Source: Spirochaetia bacterium
GTDB lineage: Bacteria > Spirochaetota > Spirochaetia > Treponematales > Treponemataceae
Direction: 5' to 3'
DNA length: 64,000 bases
Assembly: GCA_900769325.1 (NCBI GenBank)
Contig: CAAGGF010000018.1
Location: 124,001-188,000 of the forward strand
How positions within the stretch are numbered: position 1 is the first letter of the stretch; each line of letters opens with the position of its first letter. A program made the position numbers and the translations under genes. The notes under the pieces were generated by a model. It did not search any database and was not told the origin of the DNA. It saw only the letters and a program-made list of their open reading frames with translations. Below, piece after piece: positions 17,298 through 24,707 of the stretch.

Positions 17298-18758
17298 TTA
17301 AATTTCTTCCGGTGCAAAAACATATTCTGAATCAGAAGAGGAATTAAAAAGAGAATCGGAAATTAAAACTCCGCTTAAATCGACGGCACTCACAGAATCA
17401 AACCTTACCTTTACAAAACGCCCCGGCTTTACAAGATGCGACAAAGAATCTTCTTTGTCAAACCGAACTACAACAGAACCGTCAACTTCAGGTGCCTGAA
17501 ACCATGCACGGGCAATTGCAAAAGAATCTTCGCCATCTAAAACTTCTTCGATTAAAACATCAGAAGAGGTTCCTACAAACTGCTTTAAATAATTTTGCGT
17601 ACATTCCGCCTGAAGTTTTGTAAGTTCCTCTGCACGCTCTTTTGCAATTTTTTTTGAAACCTGATTTTTCATAGAGAATGCCGGAGTATCATCTTCCTTG
17701 CTGTATGTAAAACAACCGCCCCAACTTGCATTCAGTTCTTTTAAAAAGGCTTTCGTATTTGAAAACATCTGTTCAGTTTCGCCCGGAAAACCTGTAAGAA
17801 ATGTAGTCCTGATTGCAGCATTTGGAAAAACACTCCTTATGGAAGAAACAAGGTTTAAATACTGTGTGCTTGAACCGATTCTGTTCATTTTTTTTATAAG
17901 ATAATCATCGCCTGACTGAAACGGAATGTCAAAATACGGAATAAAGCGTGAATCATTTTTCATAACGGAAAGAATATTTTTGTCAAAATGATCCGGGTGA
18001 ATGTATAAAAGCCTGATTCTAAAATTTCCAGGAATTTCAGAAATATTCTGCAAAAGTCTAGAAAGGGCACTCATATTTTCTTTTGAATTTTCTGTTATTG
18101 AAAAAAGTTTTTCCCGTCCGTTTCCAAAAACATCGTCAGAAACGCCTGTTCCATAAGCGGCTAAATCCTGACCGATTAAATTTATTTCTACAATGCCGTT
18201 TGAAACAAGATTTTTTATCTCTGAAACAATTTCTAATGCTTTTCTGCTTCTTAAAGAACCGCGAATCAACGGAATTGCACAGAAAGAACAACAGTTGTTG
18301 CAGCCTTCCGTGATTTTTACATACGATGAGCCGCGATATGAAAGAAAAGTTTTTCTGTTTGTGCACGAAATTCCTTTTTGTTCCGCCTTTACAACAGATT
18401 TTTTTCCACCTTGGATGTTTTTTATGACTTCATCAATTTTTTCAAGATTTCCGTTCCCAAAAATTGCATCTGCTTCCGGTAAAGATTCGTTTAATTCTTG
18501 TGCATAACGCTCTGCAAGACAGCCTGCAAGAATAATTTTTGCATTCGGATAATCATTTTTTGCCACACAGACAGCATTTAGAGATTCTTCTTTTGCACTT
18601 TGGATAAAACCGCAGGAATTTATGACGATTATGTCAGCATCTGAAGGTTCAAAAGTCTGAACAAGACCAAGATTTTCAAGATGAGAAATTAAAACTTCTG
18701 CATCAACCTGATTTTTTGCACATCCATGCTGATCTATAAAAAATTTAGTCAAGTTCAA
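17298..18758 (-). CDS. rimO: Ribosomal protein S12 methylthiotransferase RimO
   Basis: Radical-SAM enzyme adding a methylthio group to a conserved Asp of ribosomal protein S12. It is 486 residues. The N-terminal UPF0004 domain has three cluster Cys (HGCAKNQVDAE, INSCGF, AGCLAERY). The radical-SAM motif is GCNNCCSFC, with one extra Cys inside the CxxxCxxC spacing, followed by IPLIRGSLRSR. A C-terminal TRAM domain follows. KNQVDAE and RGSLRSR fit RimO rather than MiaB. The start overlaps the upstream rodZ-like gene by 14 bases. Confidence 0.93.
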   Translation of the reverse strand: MNLTKFFIDQHGCAKNQVDAEVLISHLENLGLVQTFEPSDADIIVINSCGFIQSAKEESLNAVCVAKNDYPNAKIILAGCLAERYAQELNESLPEADAIFGNGNLEKIDEVIKNIQGGKKSVVKAEQKGISCTNRKTFLSYRGSSYVKITEGCNNCCSFCAIPLIRGSLRSRKALEIVSEIKNLVSNGIVEINLIGQDLAAYGTGVSDDVFGNGREKLFSITENSKENMSALSRLLQNISEIPGNFRIRLLYIHPDHFDKNILSVMKNDSRFIPYFDIPFQSGDDYLIKKMNRIGSSTQYLNLVSSIRSVFPNAAIRTTFLTGFPGETEQMFSNTKAFLKELNASWGGCFTYSKEDDTPAFSMKNQVSKKIAKERAEELTKLQAECTQNYLKQFVGTSSDVLIEEVLDGEDSFAIARAWFQAPEVDGSVVVRFDKEDSLSHLVKPGRFVKVRFDSVSAVDLSGVLISDSLFNSSSDSEYVFAPEEI

Positions 18759-19824
18759 TCACCACCAGTTTATATTTTCCGTCAGAATCTTTTATCCATT
18801 TGATGTCTTCTGCAACAATTTTTCCGGCTTTTCCAAGTTCAAGGTCAATATTAGATGAATCTGCAACAATCGAGAATTTTACAGTGTTTCCGTTACTCAT
18901 CCAGAGCCTTATTCCGTTACTTGCAGTCATTGTGATAACTTCGCCGTTTGTGTAAAAATATTCTACGGATTCATGCCTGTCAACTTTATAGCGGAAAACA
19001 CACGAACCGCGGAAAGTTCCCTTTAGCGTAAACGGATAAGCCCTTGTATCCTCAAGAAGAACAATTCGTTTTGCAGAATTTTCAACTTCTGTAACATAAG
19101 GAATGTCTGACATTGAAACTTGAGAACTTACATTTCCGCTTCGTTTAATAAGCCTGACTTCAGCCCCGCGTCTTGAATCCGTCATTGAAAGATCTGAAAC
19201 ATAAACAACCAAATCCGAAATTTTATCGCCGTTTATATCAAGTTCAGTTTCTTCTGACAATTCTGTAAAAAGATTTCCTACAGGAGTTGAAAGGACAAAC
19301 GCACCGACTGTATCATTTACGGTAAGGACGATATTGCCGTTTTCTTCCGGGAAAAGAATCTGATCGCCTTTATAAAACCTTCCGTTGAAAACGCGGTCAG
19401 AGAGTTCATAAATTTTTGTTGTTGAATCAATTGCATTTACGACAGTTTCTTTTGAAAAAATTTTATCCCTAAAAATAAATAAAATAATTCCGGTTACAAG
19501 AAGAACAAAAAAAACTGAAAGACCTATAATAAGCGGAACAAGATATTTTCGTTCTTTTTTTGCCAAAAGTTCCTGCGGCACAGGAGATTCCTGCAGCATT
19601 TTATTCTTATAAAGAATCATCACCTGAGATGAATCAAGCCCTAAATATTCTGAATAATTTTTTAAAAAACCCATTAAATAGGCTTCACCCGGAAAGGCTG
19701 AATTGTCTTCGTTTTCAAGTCCTTCGATATAGGAACGGATAATAGAAGTTTCACGAGCGACAGTATCTAAATCAAGACCTTTAACTTGTCTTGCATTGCG
19801 CAAAATTTCTCCGTAGCTGTCCAT
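18745..19824 (-). CDS. RodZ-like membrane protein with N-terminal helix-turn-helix
   Basis: 359 residues. Residues 4-70 are a helix-turn-helix of the RodZ type (GEILRNARQVKGLDLDTVARET and the YIEGLENED segment). A basic stretch and one membrane span (about 94-118) follow, then about 230 outside residues that look beta-rich. RodZ links MreB to the cell wall; in spirochaetes it could help cell shape, but the outer part here is longer than usual. CGGAG inside the end of lolA serves as ribosome binding site. In operon with lolA upstream and rimO downstream. Confidence 0.75.
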   Translation of the reverse strand: MDSYGEILRNARQVKGLDLDTVARETSIIRSYIEGLENEDNSAFPGEAYLMGFLKNYSEYLGLDSSQVMILYKNKMLQESPVPQELLAKKERKYLVPLIIGLSVFFVLLVTGIILFIFRDKIFSKETVVNAIDSTTKIYELSDRVFNGRFYKGDQILFPEENGNIVLTVNDTVGAFVLSTPVGNLFTELSEETELDINGDKISDLVVYVSDLSMTDSRRGAEVRLIKRSGNVSSQVSMSDIPYVTEVENSAKRIVLLEDTRAYPFTLKGTFRGSCVFRYKVDRHESVEYFYTNGEVITMTASNGIRLWMSNGNTVKFSIVADSSNIDLELGKAGKIVAEDIKWIKDSDGKYKLVVIELD

Positions 19825-19827
19825 AAA

Positions 19828-20502
19828 CTACTCCGAAAAAAGAAAATTATTGTAATTATTTGCAGAAGACGGCGGATCATAAATAAAACGCTGGTCTGTA
19901 ATATCCTGATTGATTTTATAATCCAGAAAATTAAAACTGTAAGTTTCACCTTTTGGAGTAAGAGCTTCAATCCTTCTGATAAGGTTTGTTTCACAGTTTA
20001 TTGCAATTTTTATTGTCTGAAACGCTTCTGAAGTATTTCTGCGTGAAAGTTTTAATTTAATTACCTGTTCGTTTGAACCGTTTTCAAGCGGCAAAGGTTC
20101 CTGCCCCACCTCATAAGCGATTACATAATATCGCCTTAAAAGTGAAAGTCCTTGAGATGTTGCTATAGATGCAGCGTTAGATTTATCGGACTGAACTGAC
20201 TGCTGCAACACCGAAGAAGAGCCCGGAAGATAAATTGTAAGCATTTCTCCGTTAAAAACAATTACCTGATCCTGTGGCTTTGAAAATTCAATCTTTAAAA
20301 GATCCGGCTTTTTATAAGAAACAATCCCCATCATTTCCTGCTTGTCGGCAACGATTTCTATAGATGCTTCATAATCTTTAAGCGTTGCATAATAATCAGA
20401 AACGGATTTGAAATAATCACTGGCTGTAACAATTCCTTGAGAAAAAGCATTAACACAAAAACACAGACAAATATAAAGAAAACAATTTACCTTTTTAATC
20501 AT
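19828..20502 (-). CDS. lolA: LolA-like outer-membrane lipoprotein carrier
   Basis: 224 residues from the ATG at 20500-20502. The signal peptide is MIKKVNCFLYICLCFCVNAFSQ. The mature part has the LolA beta-barrel pattern: DYEASIEIV, MGIVSYKKPDLLKIEFSKPQDQVIVFNGEMLTIYLP, and a C-terminal SFNFLDYKINQDI repeat region. LolA carries lipoproteins across the periplasm, which fits a lipoprotein-rich spirochaete. A frame extending upstream to 20562 crosses the promoter, so the later ATG is preferred. First gene of its operon. Confidence 0.78.
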   Translation of the reverse strand: MIKKVNCFLYICLCFCVNAFSQGIVTASDYFKSVSDYYATLKDYEASIEIVADKQEMMGIVSYKKPDLLKIEFSKPQDQVIVFNGEMLTIYLPGSSSVLQQSVQSDKSNAASIATSQGLSLLRRYYVIAYEVGQEPLPLENGSNEQVIKLKLSRRNTSEAFQTIKIAINCETNLIRRIEALTPKGETYSFNFLDYKINQDITDQRFIYDPPSSANNYNNFLFSE

Positions 20503-20509
20503 ACAATCC

Positions 20510-20538
20510 ATTTTATTAAAGATACACATCACCGTCAA
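20510..20538 (-). promoter_or_regulatory. Promoter of lolA, placing transcription start at or next to the ATG
   Basis: Minus strand TTGACG (20538-20533), 17-base spacer, TAAAAT (20515-20510). Only seven bases separate the -10 from the ATG at 20502, so the mRNA would have almost no leader. Confidence 0.6.
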
Positions 20539-20633
20539 GCATAAACAAAAGATATAAAACACAGAGAATCTTAAAAAAAATCAACGAACAGAGCAAAAGC
20601 TTTTGTGCACAAATAAGCGTTCATACCGAATAT

Positions 20634-21701
20634 TTAAAATCTCGTTCCAAGATATTCATTATTAAAATCAAACCAGGAAAGATTTTCAATAGAAGACGGA
20701 AGATCTGGCAAAGAAACGGCCTGTACTTCCCACCAGAAAACACCCGAACCGCCGGCTTCTTTCACCTTGCGGCACAATTCATTTAAATAACGCTGCTGAC
20801 CTTCTTTTGTTGCAGGAAATCCCGGAATCAGCTGTTCTTCTAGTCCCACAAGATTATTTTCATCATCATTCCAGCCTAAAGTCCACGGGTAAGATGTTTC
20901 TGCAATGCAGATTTCCTTGTCAAACTGTTTTTTAAGAATCTGCACCGTATTAGAAACAATCGAAAAATCAGTTCCGGTAAAAAACGAATAGTATGAAAGA
21001 CCGATAACATCATAGTCAATGCAGTATTTTTCCGCCTTGGAATACCACCACACAACATGCTGAATATCTTTATCACAAGGAATATGGAGCATTATTTTTA
21101 TAGTCGGACTGAAATTCCGCACTGCCGTAACTGCCGTACCAAGAAGGGTCATAAAATCAGAACAGTCACCGTCATCCTTTATTTTTCCGTAAGGCCAGAG
21201 CATTCCGTTTGAAATTTCGTTTCCAGTTTGAACCATATCGGGAATGCAGTCAGATGCCAGAAACGCAGAAAGAACTTCTTTCGTGTAAGAAGAAACCGCT
21301 TCGTTCACCTGGTCAAAAGAATATGTTTCCCACTCTGCAGGGAGAGCCTGACAAGAAGGATCCGCCCAAAAGTCAGAATAATGAATGTCAAGGAGAAATT
21401 TAAAACCCGAAGCCTTTGCCCGTTTTGCAACCAGCACAGTCTTTTCCAAATCATTCCACCCGTCCGAAGGCGTATGCCACAGCCGCAGGCGAATCCATGA
21501 AACACCGGCTTCTTTTAAAATATCAAACAGTTCCGCCTCTTTTCCATTACAGTAAAACTGAACTCCGCTTTTTTCCATCTGATACAAATACGAAATGTCC
21601 GCGCCCCTGTATTCAAGAAGAGTGTCAGAACGAACATCGGAAGACTTGCAGGCAGAAAAAAGGAGAAAAAATAAAAAAACGCCGATAAATTTTATTCTCA
21701 T
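20634..21701 (-). CDS. GH53 endo-beta-1,4-galactanase, lipoprotein
   Basis: Cleaves beta-1,4-galactan side chains of pectin (arabinogalactan type I). It is 355 residues. A lipoprotein signal peptide ends at Cys18 (LFSAC). The GH53 barrel starts RGADISYLYQMEKSGV, with the acid/base Glu162 in QTGNEISNG and the nucleophile Glu268 in ICIAETSYPWT. WIRLRLWHTP and LLDIHYSDFWADP are family signatures. It is anchored to a membrane, probably at the cell surface or in the periplasm. AAGGAG lies before the ATG. It follows the tRNA-Gln terminator, so it probably has its own promoter. Confidence 0.93.
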   Translation of the reverse strand: MRIKFIGVFLFFLLFSACKSSDVRSDTLLEYRGADISYLYQMEKSGVQFYCNGKEAELFDILKEAGVSWIRLRLWHTPSDGWNDLEKTVLVAKRAKASGFKFLLDIHYSDFWADPSCQALPAEWETYSFDQVNEAVSSYTKEVLSAFLASDCIPDMVQTGNEISNGMLWPYGKIKDDGDCSDFMTLLGTAVTAVRNFSPTIKIMLHIPCDKDIQHVVWWYSKAEKYCIDYDVIGLSYYSFFTGTDFSIVSNTVQILKKQFDKEICIAETSYPWTLGWNDDENNLVGLEEQLIPGFPATKEGQQRYLNELCRKVKEAGGSGVFWWEVQAVSLPDLPSSIENLSWFDFNNEYLGTRF

Positions 21702-21732
21702 GAGTACAGTAACTCCTTGAAAAATATTAACA

Positions 21733-21766
21733 CAAAAAAAAGGTCTGCAGAAATTCTACAGACCTT
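21733..21766 (-). terminator. Rho-independent terminator after tRNA-Gln
   Basis: Reading the minus strand: AAGGTCTG, an inner partly paired loop, CAGACCTT, then a run of T. The eight-base stem can extend inward. It ends the spoVG-tRNA-Gln transcript before the GH53 gene. Confidence 0.85.
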
Positions 21767-21770
21767 AAAA

Positions 21771-21843
21771 CTGGGACGACAGGATTCGAACCTGTGGAAT
21801 GACGGCACCAAAAGCCGTTGTCTTACCGCTTGACGACGTCCCA
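21771..21843 (-). tRNA. tRNA-Gln (anticodon UUG)
   Basis: 73 bases on the minus strand. Acceptor stem TGGGACG/CGTCCCA with the U1-A72 pair typical of tRNA-Gln, discriminator G. Anticodon loop CTTTTGG gives UUG. The T-loop reads GGTTCGAATCC. CCA is not encoded. It lies 19 bases after spoVG with no promoter between, so it is probably processed from the spoVG mRNA. Confidence 0.97.
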
Positions 21844-21862
21844 AATTAATCAACTAATTAAA

Positions 21863-22147
21863 TCAGTCGTTGCCATCTGCCGAACCTTCTTCTATATGAC
21901 CAGCGTTGTATTCTTCCAGAATTTTATCCTGCAAACTATTGCGGAAATCTGGACTAATAGGATGAGCAACATCTTTATACTCTCCATTAGCAGTTTTTCT
22001 GCTTGGCATAGCAATAAACAAACCGTTTTTGCCTTCAATGATTTTTACATTATGAACAACGAAACAGTCGTCAAATGTAACTGTAACATACGCACGAAGT
22101 TTACCTTCGCCCTCAACTTTACGAATTCGTAACTCAGTAATCTGCAT
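21863..22147 (-). CDS. spoVG: SpoVG-family nucleic-acid-binding regulator
   Basis: 94 residues. Begins MQITELRIRKVEGEGKLRAYV, with the central FVVHNVKIIEGKNGLFIAMPS and DVAHPISPDFR signatures of SpoVG. In other bacteria, including Borrelia, it binds DNA and RNA and tunes gene expression; spirochaetes do not sporulate. CGGAGGAAC precedes the ATG. It lies 57 bases after ispE and 19 bases before tRNA-Gln, all on one strand. Confidence 0.96.
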   Translation of the reverse strand: MQITELRIRKVEGEGKLRAYVTVTFDDCFVVHNVKIIEGKNGLFIAMPSRKTANGEYKDVAHPISPDFRNSLQDKILEEYNAGHIEEGSADGND

Positions 22148-22204
22148 TTTGTTCCTCCGTATTTAGAAGCAGTATATTCTCAGGGACTGTGACACACTTG
22201 CAAA

Positions 22205-23119
22205 TTATTTTACAACTGCACATCTAAATCCTTGTTGAGCAATTTGAACCCGGGCATTTTCGGCATCTTTTAAGCTTGAAAAAACACCGTAACATGTAGA
22301 ACCCGAACCGGACATTTCTACATATAATGCACCACTTTTTTTAATACAGTTCAAACAATTTTCAATCTCTAAATATTTACCTGACAAAGCAGGCGTAAAG
22401 GTATTAACAAACTGCCATTCTGAAACGAAACCGTTGTACATAGTTTCAAAATCAGTGAAATTAATATAGCATACATTCTTTTTTAAATCTAGTAGATTAT
22501 CAAGAAGATTGTACGCTTCTTTTGTAGAACTGAACACTTCTGGAAAAACAAGAACAAAAAACAAGTCATTCCGTTTTTGAATCAGTTTTACATTTTCACC
22601 ACGCCCGGAAACAAGAGCACAGCCAGTTCCTTCAATTAGATTTTCTTCGGATTCACTTTGATGAAAATCGCAATGAATGAAAAAAAACACATCACTTCCG
22701 ATTTTAGAAGCAATCTGATCTAATTGAGAATCAGATAAATGAATTTCCGAAAGTTTTTCCAATGCTTTTACAAGAGATGCTCCGTCTGAAGAACCGCCTC
22801 CAAGACCACCACCGCTGGGAATTTTTTTTTCAAGTTTTACTGAAATTCCTTTTAGTTGTAAGCCTGTAACAGAACAAAACGCCTTGTAAGCAAGAAAAAG
22901 CGTATTGTCTTCAGGAAGTTTTAAAGAATCGCACTGAACTTTGAAAAAAAATTCTGATTCAGGATCGTATTCTACCGTTAAAACATCCCGAAAACCATAA
23001 GGGAAACCCACAGTCTGAAAAATACTCTGAATTTCGTGAAAACCGTCATTGCGGCGAGGAAAAACCTGTAAACCGATATTAATTTTTGCACAGGCCGAAA
23101 CACGAATTTCACTTTTCAT
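22205..23119 (-). CDS. ispE: 4-diphosphocytidyl-2-C-methyl-D-erythritol kinase IspE
   Basis: ATP-dependent kinase of the MEP isoprenoid pathway. 304 residues from the ATG at 23117-23119. Starts MKSEIRVSACAKINIGLQV. The GHMP-kinase ATP loop is PSGGGLGGGSSDGAS near residues 90-105. The C-terminal substrate motif EMSGSGSTCYGVF is also present. A GTG 18 bases further up is in frame but lies inside the promoter, so it cannot be the start if that promoter is used. Confidence 0.95.
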   Translation of the reverse strand: MKSEIRVSACAKINIGLQVFPRRNDGFHEIQSIFQTVGFPYGFRDVLTVEYDPESEFFFKVQCDSLKLPEDNTLFLAYKAFCSVTGLQLKGISVKLEKKIPSGGGLGGGSSDGASLVKALEKLSEIHLSDSQLDQIASKIGSDVFFFIHCDFHQSESEENLIEGTGCALVSGRGENVKLIQKRNDLFFVLVFPEVFSSTKEAYNLLDNLLDLKKNVCYINFTDFETMYNGFVSEWQFVNTFTPALSGKYLEIENCLNCIKKSGALYVEMSGSGSTCYGVFSSLKDAENARVQIAQQGFRCAVVK

Positions 23120-23153
23120 ATTATAATTATAACCCACTTATTTGAATTGTCAA
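23120..23153 (-). promoter_or_regulatory. Strong promoter abutting the ispE start codon
   Basis: Minus strand TTGACA (23153-23148), 16-base spacer, TATAAT (23131-23126), then a second TATAAT (23125-23120) directly followed by the ATG. The predicted transcription start, seven bases after the first TATAAT, is the A of the ATG. There is no room for a ribosome binding site. Confidence 0.75.
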
Positions 23154-23202
23154 TTTTTTTCTTTTGACATTTTTTCTTTTAAAACCGATTTATAAAAATT
23201 CA

Positions 23203-23526
23203 TTAATTTCCTTTTCCTTTATAGAATGCAACCCTGTAATTTTTGTCGACTACACCCGGATAATATTCAGTTTCCGAAGGAAATTTCGTCACTTCCTTTG
23301 AATTTTCATCAATATAAAAAAGCTGAACCTGAACAGATTGAACTCTCTGCTCGTCAGAACAAGTTCCAGAAATCGTAAATTTATCACGCACAATTGAACC
23401 TGCCTTTGGCGAAACGACTTCAATTTTTGGCGGTTCTGTGTCAACTGCTTCTCCTAAACCTACTTCACACGAAAAAAAAGAAAAAACTAAAACCAAGAGA
23501 GAACAAATAAAAAATTTACTTTTCAT
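23203..23526 (-). CDS. Short Ig-like lipoprotein, possibly truncated
   Basis: 107 residues. Signal peptide with lipobox SFFSC, lipid Cys20. The mature part is about 87 residues. It has a bacterial Ig-like strand pattern (PPKIEVVSPKAGSIV, FTISGTCSDEQRVQSVQVQLF) that normally repeats in longer surface proteins, but here stops after less than one full domain (ends FYKGKGN). It may therefore be the 5' remnant of a larger gene. AAAAGGA precedes the ATG. No function can be named. Confidence 0.6.
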   Translation of the reverse strand: MKSKFFICSLLVLVFSFFSCEVGLGEAVDTEPPKIEVVSPKAGSIVRDKFTISGTCSDEQRVQSVQVQLFYIDENSKEVTKFPSETEYYPGVVDKNYRVAFYKGKGN

Positions 23527-23942
23527 AAATGAATCCTTTTTAAATTAATTTCAGACTTTTTACTTAAAACATCAAAATTTTGATATTTTTCAGATTTTTT
23601 CTTTTAAGCTCTTCCTTACTTTGAAGAAAACTTCTAACATTTAGAAGCATCGTCGAAACTTTTTATAAAGGTATCATTATGCAGCGCAAGATGAGAATTT
23701 TAAGACAAGAAAAAGATGCAAATTTTTGAAAACTCAATACAATTCATTTACATCTTTTTTTATGAAAACAATTATAACAGACTTTTTCAGCTTTGCAACA
23801 AAATATTAATTTTTTTTAAAAGAGATAAGAAAACCCGTTGACTGAAATATAAGGATAAAATATATTTTTATTGTTACCTTGAACCTTTTAGTTTTTCAAG
23901 GTTTCCTAAAACTGTTTCAACAAATTTTATAAAAGGTGCTGT
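23527..23942 (+). other. 416-base intergenic region between divergent genes
   Basis: No supported gene. It holds a 14-base perfect palindrome ATCAAAATTTTGAT (23571-23584), a weak CTTCTA/TAGAAG hairpin near 23630, a 16-codon frame at about 23680 that I do not believe, and the promoter and leader of the acidic-protein gene (from 23838). Confidence 0.5.
23838..23866 (+). promoter_or_regulatory. Promoter of the acidic-protein gene, followed by a leader hairpin
   Basis: TTGACT (23838-23843), 17-base spacer, TATATT (23861-23866). The leader of about 70 bases contains CCTTGAA (23877-23883) pairing with TTCAAGG (23895-23901), then AAAAGGTG before the ATG. Confidence 0.6.
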
Positions 23943-24218
23943 ATGACTATAGACAACGATTTATTAAACAGAACATTATCTTTTAATCTTGATGACGATT
24001 ATGATGACTTCGACGATGAAGAAAGTGACGAAGATTTAGACTTCTACGACGAAGATTCAGAAAGTTTTGAAGAGGCCTTCGAAGATGACTACGACATCGA
24101 CGAGCCTTACGACGATTACGAACAGGAAGACGGTTATTCAGACTATTATGAAAACAACGGCGAAGAACTTTCAAACGATGAAGACGACTTCTTTGACGAA
24201 GATGAAGATTTAGACTGA
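23943..24218 (+). CDS. Extremely acidic small protein, unknown function
   Basis: 91 residues, roughly half Asp or Glu and almost no Lys/Arg, with many Tyr and Phe. It reads as runs such as DDDYDDFDDEE and FFDEDEDLD. There is no signal peptide, membrane span or Cys. It has its own promoter, a structured leader, a good ribosome binding site and a strong terminator, and no same-strand neighbours, so it is a real single-gene unit. Possible roles, all inference: nucleic-acid mimic, RNA-polymerase-delta-like tail protein, or chaperone for basic ribosomal proteins. A delta-type N-terminal domain is not visible. Confidence 0.75.
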   Translation: MTIDNDLLNRTLSFNLDDDYDDFDDEESDEDLDFYDEDSESFEEAFEDDYDIDEPYDDYEQEDGYSDYYENNGEELSNDEDDFFDEDEDLD

Positions 24219-24266
24219 TTTTTTCATCAAAGAAGTAAAAATATTTTATCAATACAAATTAAAAAG

Positions 24267-24290
24267 CCCCGAAAAATTAATTCTTCGGGG
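24267..24290. terminator. Bidirectional rho-independent terminator
   Basis: CCCCGAA (24267-24273) and TTCGGGG (24284-24290), followed by TTTT on the plus strand and by CTTTTT on the minus strand. It separates the convergent acidic-protein gene and rsfS. Confidence 0.85.
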
Positions 24291-24323
24291 TTTTAACATT
24301 TTTAAACTAATAACAATTTTAAA

Positions 24324-24677
24324 TCAGGCGTGAAAATCTATCACACTTCCTGCGTGCCAGAGTTTTTCAAGATCGTAAAAATTTCTTGCTTCTTCAGACA
24401 TAAGGTGAACTACAATCGAACCTATATCGATTAAATTCCAATCGTCGCCATCCGGGGATTTTCTGTTTGTAACATGAAGTTCTAAACCGTTTTCTTTAAC
24501 ATAATCTTTGACCTGACGGTAAAGCCCCTGCCAGTGTGCAGAACTTGAAATAGTACAAATTACAAAATAATCAGTCCAGCTGTTAAGCTTTGCAACATCA
24601 AGAAGTTTTACATCTTTTCCTTTTCCGTCCTCAAGCAGACAAGCAATTTCCTTTGCTTTTTCTTCTAAACTTTTCAT
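24324..24677 (-). CDS. rsfS: Ribosomal silencing factor RsfS
   Basis: Binds L14 on the 50S subunit and blocks subunit joining during starvation. It is 117 residues, normal length. Family signatures: KGKDVKLLDVAKLNSWTDYFVICT, GLELHVTNRKSPDGDDWNLIDIG and IVVHLMSEEARNFYDLEKLW. It is the last gene of the rplU operon, next to the LCP and NadD/YqeK genes, a conserved arrangement. Confidence 0.95.
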   Translation of the reverse strand: MKSLEEKAKEIACLLEDGKGKDVKLLDVAKLNSWTDYFVICTISSSAHWQGLYRQVKDYVKENGLELHVTNRKSPDGDDWNLIDIGSIVVHLMSEEARNFYDLEKLWHAGSVIDFHA

Positions 24678-24707
24678 ATTTTACCTCACAGTTTGATTTA
24701 ATTTTCA

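Noticed and set aside
23680..23730. 16-codon frame MQRKMRILRQEKDANF
   Set aside because: Too short, no clear ribosome binding site or conservation evidence available from the sequence alone.
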